From an uncultured Faecalibacterium sp. (GTDB lineage: Bacteria > Bacillota > Clostridia > Oscillospirales > Ruminococcaceae), in NCBI GenBank assembly GCA_934513205.1, contig CAKSWU010000046.1, positions 1-7,449 on the forward strand: a stretch of 7,449 bases of DNA, in the 5' to 3' direction. Shown here in pieces: positions 1 through 5,124 of this stretch. The stretch's first letter is position 1, and each line of letters begins with the position of its first letter. Position numbers and translations under genes: made by a program. Under the pieces are notes generated by a model. It searched no databases, had not been told where the DNA came from, and saw nothing but the letters and a program-made list of their open reading frames with translations.

Positions 1-81
1 GCCTTCAGCTGCATCTTCTGGCTGGGGACGATGTTCCTTCTGGCATGGCTGCTTTTACGCCGGGAGGATGTGCGGGCATAA
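1..81 (+). CDS. C-terminal end of a membrane protein (partial)
   Basis: The frame starting at base 1 is open and ends at TAA (79-81), giving 26 residues that are the tail of a protein beginning outside the window. The visible part reads as one hydrophobic membrane segment (FWLGTMFLLAWLLL) followed by a short charged tail (RREDVRA), the usual end of a polytopic transporter whose C-terminus faces the cytoplasm. A convincing intrinsic terminator begins 29 bases after the stop, which supports this being a real gene end. The fragment is too short to name a family; a major-facilitator or similar permease is possible but unproven. Confidence 0.6.
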   Translation, partial: AFSCIFWLGTMFLLAWLLLRREDVRA

Positions 82-110
82 AGCAGAAATCTGCGTATCT
101 GCCCCTGTCA

Positions 111-145
111 AGAGGGCTGGCAGCGTCCAGCCCTCTCTCTTTTTG
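111..145 (+). terminator. Intrinsic terminator of the upstream membrane-protein gene
   Basis: A perfect 10-bp stem, AGAGGGCTGG (111-120) with CCAGCCCTCT (127-136), closes a 6-base loop and is followed by CTCTTTTTG. It lies 29 bases after the stop at 81 and fits a rho-independent terminator for that transcript. Confidence 0.85.
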
Positions 146-198
146 CCAAAGTTCCCATTGTTTTTTCTTGCACACTGCCGAAAGTGACGTATTCTCAA

Positions 199-503
199 AA
201 GTTCGCGTTTGCGCAGCGCAGCGGAGCAATGAAAGCCCCAGTGGGGCTTTTAAGCGACAGAACGGTCTTGCGCAGCAAGATGGAGGGGCCTTGCCCCGAC
301 AAGTTCGCGTTTGTGCAGCGAAGCGGAGCAATGAAAGCCTCAGTGGGGCTTTTAAGCGACAGAACGGTCTTGCGCAGCAAGATGGAGGGGCCTTGCCCCG
401 ACAAGTTCGCGTTTGTGCAGCGAAGCGGAGCAATGAAAGCCCCAGTGGGGCTTTTAAGCGACAGAACGGTCTGCGATAGCAGATGGAGGGGCCTTGCCTC
501 CAG
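199..503. repeat. Three tandem copies of a 102-bp hairpin-rich intergenic repeat
   Basis: The units start at 199, 301 and 403. Copies 1 and 2 are 102 bp and differ at three bases. Copy 3 matches copy 2 closely over its first 70 or so bases and then diverges in its last third. Each copy contains a strong hairpin AAAGCCCC-AGT-GGGGCTTT followed by T residues, a small hairpin CTTGC-GCA-GCAAG, a GGGGC-CTT-GCCCC hairpin, and in copies 2 and 3 a TTCGC...GCGAA pairing near the start. The array sits between a gene ending at 81 (plus) and one ending at 614 (minus), the usual setting for REP/ERIC-like elements. Because 102 is divisible by three, several frames stay open across the array, but none has a good start context or a recognisable product. 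The element could serve as bidirectional terminators, a structured RNA, or a passive repeat that spreads. I believe similar repeats occur in Faecalibacterium-type genomes, but this is from memory and unverified. Confidence 0.9.
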
Positions 504-571
504 CACCGAGTCGATGCGTGCCATCGCATCCGCTACCACCATCTTGCTCCAACTGCACGTCTCCATTCAGC

Positions 572-620
572 AAAGCGGAGAGCTGCTTTTATACCGTTCT
601 CCGCGCTTTGTTCTTATTTT
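572..620 (+). terminator. Possible terminator hairpin after the repeat array
   Basis: AAAGC-GGAGA (572-581) pairs with TCTCC-GC-GCTTT (598-609), forming two 5-bp blocks with a 2-base bulge, followed by GTTCTTATTTT. It could end plus-strand transcription through the repeat array. It lies just beyond the LysR stub's stop at 614, but lacks a T-tract in that direction. The loop is long (16 bases), so this is a moderate call only. The rest of 504-613 shows no gene; there is a small inverted repeat GATGCG/CGCATC at 513-530. Confidence 0.35.
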
Positions 621-844
621 ATCTGCGGTGCATCCTTTTGCTGCCGGGTGGATCTCAGATATTCCAGCAGCGTCCGGCTCACCACAGAGCTTGCCGTCTT
701 GGAAAGCGCCAGCCTCACTTCCTGTTCCAGCTCCCGGATCGCATTGGTCAGGCTGGGCTGAGAAATATAGAACTGCTGCACTGCATGGCTGATGGTGCCG
801 GTGCCGGCAACAGCCGTGACATAGCGGAGTTGTTGAAGGGTCAC
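614..844 (-). pseudogene. LysR-type regulator remnant with internal deletion
   Basis: The chosen start is a GTG at 844 with AAAGGAA about 6 bases upstream; it gives 76 residues. Residues 2-43 (TLQQLRYVTAVAGTGTISHA, then the recognition-helix region ISQPSLTNAIRELEQE) are a textbook LysR winged-helix N-terminus, which binds promoter DNA. A whole family member has about 290-300 residues, with a periplasmic-binding-protein-like effector domain after the helix. Here, straight after ELEQE, the protein reads VRLALSKTASSVVSRTLLEY and stops some 13 residues later. That resembles the extreme C-terminus of LysR proteins (a "gLAl...spaaraFleflr" pattern), so an in-frame internal deletion of about 200 residues is the likeliest reading; divergence plus premature truncation is the alternative. 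The stub has no effector domain and is probably non-functional, although a DNA-binding fragment could still be made. It is divergent from the exporter gene, the usual place for a LysR regulator of its neighbour. No clear promoter was found. Confidence 0.7.
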
Positions 845-956
845 GGCAGTTTCCTTTCGGCGTGTTTTTTCTATCCTACCGCAGAGCCGCCAAAAACGCA
901 GCGTATTTTCTTCTTTGAAATACCAAACGAACATTGCCAGCATATCCAAGATACGT

Positions 957-985
957 TTTACCCGCCCTGCAATTTCCCTTATAAT
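957..985 (+). promoter_or_regulatory. Promoter of the threonine/serine exporter gene
   Basis: The -35 element TTTACC (957-962) and a perfect -10 TATAAT (980-985) are separated by 17 bp. Transcription would start near 992, giving a leader of about 52 bases that holds a small stem GCAGTC/GGCTGC and the ribosome binding site AAAGGAGG. Confidence 0.75.
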
Positions 986-1043
986 AGCACCGCAGTCTTG
1001 AAACGGCTGCAACATTCCCATATCACAAAGGAGGCTTTCCGGT

Positions 1044-2378
1044 ATGGGACAACGGCAAAGTGAGATCATCAAAAATCACATGGAAGTCTACTGGCACGAC
1101 TATGCGTCGGCCAGCAAGGGCGTCCCCATTACCGAGGCGGGGCTTGTGGAAAAAGCCTCCGTCATTGGACGCACCGGGCTGATGCTGCTGGAATGCGGCA
1201 CCGGCGCATGGCGTGTCCGAAGCTCCATGAACACCCTTTCGCGGGAGCTGGGAGTCACAACAACAGCGGACATCGGCCTGTTGTCCATTGAGTTCACCTG
1301 CTTTGACGGTGACCAGTGTTATACCCAGTCACTCTGTCTGACAAACACGGGCGTGAATACCTCCCGGCTGAACCGACTGGAGCATTTCGTCAACGACTTC
1401 GACCGGGAAGGAAAATTTATGACCGGCGAAGAGCTGCACAGCCACCTTGATGAGATCGAGCGCATCCACGGCTTGTATTCGCCCATCGCACTGGGCTTTG
1501 CAGCTGCACTGGCCTGCGGCTGCTTCACCTTTCTGCTGGGCGGCGGTATTGTGGAAATGCTGTGTGCCTTCTGCGGTGCAGGCATCGGCAACTTTGTACG
1601 GTGCAAGCTGACAAAGCACCATTTCACCCTGTTTCTGGGCATTACGGCGTCGGTCTGTTCAGCAAGCCTCGTGTATGCCATCCTGCTGAAGCTGGCAGAG
1701 GTGCTGTTTGCCGTATCGGCGCAGCACGAGGCGGGGTATATCTGCTCCATGCTCTTCATCATTCCGGGCTTTCCGTTCATTACCAGCGGCATCGACCTTG
1801 CCAAGCTGGATATGCGCTCTGGGCTGGAACGTCTGGCCTACGCCGTCCTCATCATTCTGGTGGCAACCATGACGGCTTGGATCATGGCACTGCTGCTGCA
1901 TTTGCAGCCGGTGCAGTTCCCTGCCCTGAGCCTGACACTCCCGGAAGAGATCGTGTTCCGGCTGCTGGCAAGTTTTGGCGGTGTGTTCGGCTTTTCGCTC
2001 ATGTTCAACAGTCCCCGGAACCTGGCAGTCTGCGCCGCCCTTATCGGTGCGGTAACGAACACGTTCCGACTGGAGTTGGTGAGCCTTGCGGGCTTTCCGC
2101 CCGCTGTTGCAGCGTTTCTGGGCGCACTGCTGGCCGGACTGCTGGCCTCCTGCCTGAAGAGCGCCGCCGGTTATCCCCGCATCTCCGTCACCGTGCCGTC
2201 CATCGTTATCATGGTACCGGGACTGTATTTCTACCGTGCCATCTATCATCTGGGCATCCTGTCTCTGATGGACTCCGCCACATGGTTTGCAGATGCCATT
2301 CTCATCATCGTGGCACTGCCATTAGGGCTGATCTTCGCCCGTATTGTCACTGACAAGACTTTCCGTTATTGCACCTGA
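1044..2378 (+). CDS. Threonine/serine exporter (ThrE family), two-domain
   Basis: The 444-residue protein belongs to the ThrE family of amino-acid exporters, inner-membrane proteins that move threonine and serine out of the cell using the proton gradient. Residues 1-140 form the soluble N-terminal part of the DUF1212/ThrE domain, with the family-typical stretch LLECGTGAWRVRSSMNTLSR at 48-67. Membrane segments follow from about 147, and PGFPFITSGIDL (241-252) marks the end of the first domain. Residues 295-440 form the second hydrophobic domain (ThrE_2/DUF3815 type), with PRISVTVPSIVIMVPGLYFY at 378-397. Some bacteria split these halves into two genes; here they are fused, with full family length. 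The start ATG has AAAGGAGG nine bases upstream. The gene is monocistronic, with a TATAAT promoter and a strong terminator 30 bases after the stop. The neighbouring LysR stub may once have controlled it. The family call is firm; the actual substrate is inferred. Confidence 0.9.
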   Translation: MGQRQSEIIKNHMEVYWHDYASASKGVPITEAGLVEKASVIGRTGLMLLECGTGAWRVRSSMNTLSRELGVTTTADIGLLSIEFTCFDGDQCYTQSLCLTNTGVNTSRLNRLEHFVNDFDREGKFMTGEELHSHLDEIERIHGLYSPIALGFAAALACGCFTFLLGGGIVEMLCAFCGAGIGNFVRCKLTKHHFTLFLGITASVCSASLVYAILLKLAEVLFAVSAQHEAGYICSMLFIIPGFPFITSGIDLAKLDMRSGLERLAYAVLIILVATMTAWIMALLLHLQPVQFPALSLTLPEEIVFRLLASFGGVFGFSLMFNSPRNLAVCAALIGAVTNTFRLELVSLAGFPPAVAAFLGALLAGLLASCLKSAAGYPRISVTVPSIVIMVPGLYFYRAIYHLGILSLMDSATWFADAILIIVALPLGLIFARIVTDKTFRYCT

Positions 2379-2395
2379 TGTGCAGCATTTTCATT

Positions 2396-2475
2396 CTCCC
2401 TTATAAGGCAAAACGCAGCGAATCTTTTAACGGTTCGCTGCGTTTTGTTTTGCTGTGATGCACTTATAAAGGGAG
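2396..2475. repeat. Nested inverted repeat between convergent genes
   Basis: The outer arms CTCCCTTATAAG (2396-2407) and CTTATAAAGGGAG (2463-2475) are complementary except for one extra A, and they enclose the 14-bp terminator stem described separately. The whole 80-bp palindrome fills most of the 113-bp gap between the convergent genes ending at 2378 and 2492. It could be a reinforced two-way terminator or the relic of a small palindromic element. Confidence 0.6.
2408..2455 (+). terminator. Intrinsic terminator of the exporter gene, probably bidirectional
   Basis: CAAAACGCAGCGAA (2409-2422) pairs perfectly with TTCGCTGCGTTTTG (2434-2447) around an 11-base loop, and TTTTGC follows. Because the stem itself begins with an A-run, the minus strand also reads stem plus TTTT, so the gene ending at 2492 may use it too. 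Confidence 0.85.
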
Positions 2476-2491
2476 TTCGTTTACAGGGCAT

Positions 2492-3244
2492 TTACTCCCC
2501 GTAAACGATCTTGGTAGCAGTTTCCACGTGGCGTTCCAGCCGGTCGGCAAAGTGTTCCAGCGGCAGAAAAACGCCAAGTTCATCGTAGCGGGTTTCGCCG
2601 TCCTTGAGCGTATCCTGTCCATAGTAGACCACGGAACGGGGCAGTGCGTACTGCAGCTTCATCTGGATATCCCAGACGGTGGAGTAGGCCTCCGCTTCCG
2701 TTACCTTCTGCTTCACGGTGTCCGGCAGTTCGTAGATCAGCAGCAACCCCAAATGCTGGTTGTAGTGGTACTCCACCACATCCATCGAGCCTTCGTCGTA
2801 GCCGTGATACTTGCAGTAGCCGCTGGCAAGGTACATTTTTACCTTTTCCTGCTTCTGGAACACCCGGATGAACCGGTCGTATACTTTGCTGCTCACGGCA
2901 AATTTGTTGTTCGGCAAAAGAACGCCGGCATCATCCGTCAGGATCACCGGGTTCGGCTGACCATCGGCGTTGAATTTGAACGGGATCAGGGCAGCGTTCC
3001 GTAGCAGGTCAAACATACTGTGCTGGCAGATCGCCATCAGAAAGGCAGACAGATCCTTGTTCTCGTAGGCATTGAACAGCGCTGCGGCAAACTGCTGTGC
3101 ACTCACGGTCGGCGCATCCAGTACGTCTGCCATGTCCAGCGAGTCGTTGAAGGTATCCATCAGGCGGTGGCAGGCTTCTGGATTTTTCAGGATCTCCCCG
3201 AATAGTGCCTCTGCCTTTTCTTCTCTTGGAAATATCGTTGCCAT
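2492..3244 (-). CDS. Soluble protein of unknown function (250 aa)
   Basis: I do not recognise this family. The ATG at 3244 is preceded by AGAAAGAGGG about 8 bases upstream; a TTG one codon earlier is a less likely start. The product has no signal peptide and no membrane segment. Residues 1-80 look helical and rich in Ala, Leu and acidic residues (EEKAEALFGEIL, SAQQFAAALFNAYENKDLSA). The middle and C-terminal parts are mixed alpha/beta in character and rich in aromatic residues (YCKYHGYDEGSMDVVEYHYN; YYGQDTL; YDELGVFLPLEHF). No catalytic motif, metal ligand cluster or DNA-binding helix is evident. It lies 109 bp downstream of a methyltransferase gene on the same strand, but has its own promoter, so it is probably independently expressed with possible readthrough from upstream. 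Normal codon use and a clear ribosome binding site make it a convincing gene. Confidence 0.8.
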   Translation of the reverse strand: MATIFPREEKAEALFGEILKNPEACHRLMDTFNDSLDMADVLDAPTVSAQQFAAALFNAYENKDLSAFLMAICQHSMFDLLRNAALIPFKFNADGQPNPVILTDDAGVLLPNNKFAVSSKVYDRFIRVFQKQEKVKMYLASGYCKYHGYDEGSMDVVEYHYNQHLGLLLIYELPDTVKQKVTEAEAYSTVWDIQMKLQYALPRSVVYYGQDTLKDGETRYDELGVFLPLEHFADRLERHVETATKIVYGE

Positions 3245-3279
3245 CAAAAAGACCCTCTTTCTGTTTATTTCCAGCTACT

Positions 3280-3308
3280 ATTATAGATTCATAATGCCCC
3301 GCTGTGAA
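3280..3308 (-). promoter_or_regulatory. Promoter of the unknown-function gene
   Basis: Read on the minus strand, TTCACA (3308-3303) and a perfect TATAAT (3285-3280) are 17 bp apart. The start would be near 3273, leaving a leader of about 29 bases to the ATG at 3244. Confidence 0.75.
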
Positions 3309-3353
3309 ATACTGCTTTCATATTGCTGCTATATGCAGAACACTTTTTACACA

Positions 3354-4196
3354 TTATTGTCTGTCTCCAAATCCGATCTTCACGATCTGCATTTTCATCC
3401 CGTTGTCCCCGACCCTTGCAAGAAACCGGAAAAAGCCGCTGACGGAAGGATCTTTCAAATCGTTGTACCCCAGCATATAGCCCCGGCTGGACACTTGCAA
3501 ACGGCTGTCCCATGGGGAAAGCTCGCTCTTCGCATCCGAAACCGCGAAATATGCTCCCACATCTTTGATTTTCGCCGTCCTGAGCCACGTTTTGGCGATC
3601 ATCTTTACCGCCGTGCGGTTGGCGGCATCAAACACCAGCACTCCGCCGGGAAAAGCATCTGCCATCCTCTGTACCAGCGCCTTGACCTGCTGGGTCAGGA
3701 AGTAATAGAACACCCCGGAGGCAAAAAACACCGCCCCGCCGGAGGCATCGATCTTGTCAAACCATGCGGGGTCTTTCAGGTCGCAGGGGATGTTTTGCTC
3801 CCGCTCCCCGGCGGGCAGAAGCTGCTCCCGCAGGGCGATCACATCCGGGAAGTCCAGATTGTAGATCTTGCATCTGCCGTTGTCGCAGGCTCTGCCGGTG
3901 TTATCCAGCCCGCAGCCCAGATTGACCACTGCCGCACAGGGGTGCGTTTTCAGGTACGCCTGCACCTCAAAGGCAAGGTCATTCTGCCGCATGGCGACCT
4001 CCAGCGCACCGAACCGCTGCATCAGGCTGTGGGAATTTTTCTCCGCCTCTGAAAAGTCGTAGTCGATCTGGTCAATCAGATGCACCGCTGTTTCGTCCCG
4101 GTAAAGGTTCGGATACAGTTCAGTGCACAGCTTCCGGGAATACAGTGGGAGGATCAGCGTCTCCTGCACGGTGTTTTTCTCGATTTTGTATTTCAT
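3354..4196 (-). CDS. SAM-dependent methyltransferase, leucine carboxyl methyltransferase-like
   Basis: The 280-residue protein resembles the LCM/COG3315 branch of class I methyltransferases, cytoplasmic enzymes that transfer the methyl group of S-adenosylmethionine, usually to a carboxyl or hydroxyl oxygen. Visible motifs are the glycine-rich SAM loop VVNLGCGLDNTGRA (90-103), the acidic second-strand motif NLDFPDVIALR (113-123) that is characteristic of the LCM branch, and FFASGVFYYF (157-166). The substrate cannot be read from the sequence; members act on very different molecules, including protein C-termini and polyketides. The ATG at 4196 is chosen because AGGGAGG lies 5 bases upstream; an in-frame TTG at 4238 would add 14 residues of low quality. 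It follows another methyltransferase gene by 69 bp without an intervening terminator, so the two are probably cotranscribed. A 16-codon open frame with its own ribosome binding site ends on this gene's start codon (ATGA overlap). Confidence 0.85.
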   Translation of the reverse strand: MKYKIEKNTVQETLILPLYSRKLCTELYPNLYRDETAVHLIDQIDYDFSEAEKNSHSLMQRFGALEVAMRQNDLAFEVQAYLKTHPCAAVVNLGCGLDNTGRACDNGRCKIYNLDFPDVIALREQLLPAGEREQNIPCDLKDPAWFDKIDASGGAVFFASGVFYYFLTQQVKALVQRMADAFPGGVLVFDAANRTAVKMIAKTWLRTAKIKDVGAYFAVSDAKSELSPWDSRLQVSSRGYMLGYNDLKDPSVSGFFRFLARVGDNGMKMQIVKIGFGDRQ

Positions 4197-4243
4197 AGGT
4201 TCCTCCCTGTTCTCCTTATTCTGCTTTCCGGCAGGCAAACCAT
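4193..4243 (-). CDS. Possible 16-residue leader peptide coupled to the methyltransferase
   Basis: Between the two methyltransferase genes an ATG at 4243 is preceded by AAGGAGG with 7-base spacing, a better ribosome binding site than most in the window. It encodes MVCLPESRIRRTGRNL and stops at a TGA that overlaps the next gene's ATG as ATGA. The codons include AGA, ATA, AGG, AGA and AGG in close succession, which are slow in many bacteria. This arrangement would couple translation of the downstream gene. It may instead be chance, since purine-rich ribosome binding sites in this gap naturally encode Arg and Gly. Confidence 0.3.
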   Translation of the reverse strand: MVCLPESRIRRTGRNL

Positions 4244-4265
4244 GCTCCGTCCTCCTTACACGATT

Positions 4266-4877
4266 TCACCGCTTTTGCGCCGTAACGCAAAGCCAGCCCT
4301 TTTTATTTTTGTGGCTTTGGATCTGACAAAATCCTGCTTGTTCCAGATACCCTTTCAGTGCAGTATCCGTATAGATGGTCATCCCATTGATAATTTGCGT
4401 CCATTTGTCGTCTTTTGTCGTTTCGCCGTTTGCTTCGTTACAGATGAAAAAGATTCCGCCGGGCTTCAGCACTCGATAGACCTCTCTGAAATTCTGCGCA
4501 AGTTCCGGCCAGAAATAGACCGTTTCAAAGGCGGTCACCACATCAAACTGCTCCGCTTCAAACGGCAGCTCTGCCACACTTGCCTGTTGCACGGTACACC
4601 GTCCTGCCGCAATGGCTCTGGCATTGACTTTTCGCGCTTTTTCCACGCTGACGGCTGAGTAGTCGATGCCCTGCACCTTGCCGTTGGGGCACAGTTTCAA
4701 CAGCGTTTTCATGTTCGCTCCACCGCCGCAGCCGCAGTCCAGCACCATGGCATCCGGGGCAGGCTGTAAAAAACTCAGCCCCCATTCTGCCATTGCGCTG
4801 TGTCCAAAGTTCATCATTGCGACCATGATCTTTCCGCCAAGGCCTACGGGCTTTCGGGTGTTTTCAAAAAAGGACAT
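4266..4877 (-). CDS. Class I SAM-dependent methyltransferase (Methyltransf_11/25 type)
   Basis: The 203-residue protein is a small, stand-alone Rossmann-fold methyltransferase acting in the cytoplasm. The SAM-binding loop is VLDCGCGGGANM (45-56), the acidic residue contacting the SAM ribose is in GIDYS (70-74), the post-III strand is FDVVTAFETVYFW (111-123), and RVLKPGG (135-141) is the usual end of the core. Length is normal for the group. The substrate is unknown; the group includes enzymes for quinones, sterols, small amines and antibiotics. The ATG at 4877 has only a weak upstream GGTGG, so translation initiation may be inefficient. It is first in a probable two-gene unit with the LCM-like methyltransferase. 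Its leader is about 150 bases long and holds a hairpin and an operator-like dyad. Confidence 0.85.
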   Translation of the reverse strand: MSFFENTRKPVGLGGKIMVAMMNFGHSAMAEWGLSFLQPAPDAMVLDCGCGGGANMKTLLKLCPNGKVQGIDYSAVSVEKARKVNARAIAAGRCTVQQASVAELPFEAEQFDVVTAFETVYFWPELAQNFREVYRVLKPGGIFFICNEANGETTKDDKWTQIINGMTIYTDTALKGYLEQAGFCQIQSHKNKKGWLCVTAQKR

Positions 4878-4973
4878 AACGCCACCATCTTTCTATTTAA
4901 CGTTCACAATGCAATACTTTTTACCAGATGCGCCCACTGCTCCGGATGACAGGGCAGCAATTCCTCGTGCCGC

Positions 4974-4993
4974 AAGTTAGATAAAGCTAACTT
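4974..4993. promoter_or_regulatory. Operator-like dyad in the methyltransferase leader
   Basis: AAGTTAG (4974-4980) and CTAACTT (4987-4993) form a perfect 7-bp inverted repeat around ATAAAG. The core GTTAG-N6-CTAAC has the same geometry as the dyad at the ZIP promoter (5923-5940). It is reminiscent of DtxR/IdeR metal-repressor boxes, which contain TTAG...CTAA arms. On the plus strand it is followed by six T residues and could alternatively be a weak terminator. Bases 4878-4973 hold no other recognised signal. Confidence 0.45.
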
Positions 4994-5004
4994 TTTTATT
5001 CTAT

Positions 5005-5024
5005 AAAAAGCCGCTTCTCAGCGG
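5005..5024 (-). terminator. Terminator-like hairpin after the ZIP gene / in the methyltransferase leader
   Basis: On the minus strand CCGCT-GAGA-AGCGG (5024-5011) forms a 5-bp GC-rich stem with a GNRA tetraloop, then C and TTTTT (5009-5005). It is 100 bases past the ZIP stop and may end that message. It also lies only some 7 bases after the predicted start of the promoter at 5038-5066, so it could attenuate that promoter. Confidence 0.6.
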
Positions 5025-5037
5025 TCCTTCTGCCAAA

Positions 5038-5066
5038 ATAATACGCCCTGCCGTCTCCTCTGTCAA
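5038..5066 (-). promoter_or_regulatory. Consensus promoter upstream of the methyltransferase pair
   Basis: On the minus strand a perfect -35 TTGACA (5066-5061) is 17 bp from TATTAT (5043-5038), five of six matches to the -10 consensus. The expected start is near 5031. It is the best candidate for transcribing the methyltransferase genes, although the hairpin at 5011-5024 follows immediately. Confidence 0.75.
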
Positions 5067-5078
5067 GAAGTTTCGGTA

Positions 5079-5097
5079 TTTTCGGAGATTCCGAAAA
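5079..5097. repeat. Palindrome upstream of the -35 element
   Basis: TTTTCGGA (5079-5086) and TCCGAAAA (5090-5097) are perfect inverted repeats with a 3-base centre, and another TTTCGG lies at 5071-5076. The palindrome is 13 bp upstream of the TTGACA at 5061-5066, a plausible activator-binding position, but it could also be a hairpin in the 3' end of the ZIP message. No T-tract follows on either strand. Confidence 0.4.
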
Positions 5098-5124
5098 AGA
5101 TTTTGCTTTCGAGGGCTCCAACCG

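Noticed and set aside
180..198. Possible plus-strand promoter (TTGCAC...TATTCT) just before the repeat array
   Set aside because: The -35 match is poor (three of six) and the spacer is 16 bp; too weak to claim that the array is transcribed from it.
199..503. CRISPR array
   Set aside because: The repeats are 102 bp and directly adjacent, with no unique spacers and no cas genes nearby.
5..566. Minus-strand open frames over the repeat array
   Set aside because: Same artefact: Cys/Arg/Pro-rich low-quality translations of the repeat, with no start context, also covering the terminator at 111-145.
184..792. Long plus-strand open frame with a 34-residue repeating peptide across the tandem repeat
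   Set aside because: The unit length is a multiple of three, so several frames on both strands stay open automatically. The frame has no ribosome binding site, runs into sequence antisense to the LysR remnant, and the changes between copies preserve hairpins rather than protein.
1562..2353. 263-residue plus-strand frame inside the exporter gene
   Set aside because: It is a His/Arg/Cys-rich out-of-frame translation of the ThrE coding sequence.
4896..5019. Start-less minus-strand frame ending in HPEQWAHLVKSIAL before the methyltransferase gene
   Set aside because: It looks slightly protein-like and could be a decayed gene tail, but there is no ATG, no ribosome binding site, and it runs through the dyad and hairpin, so it is not supported as a gene.
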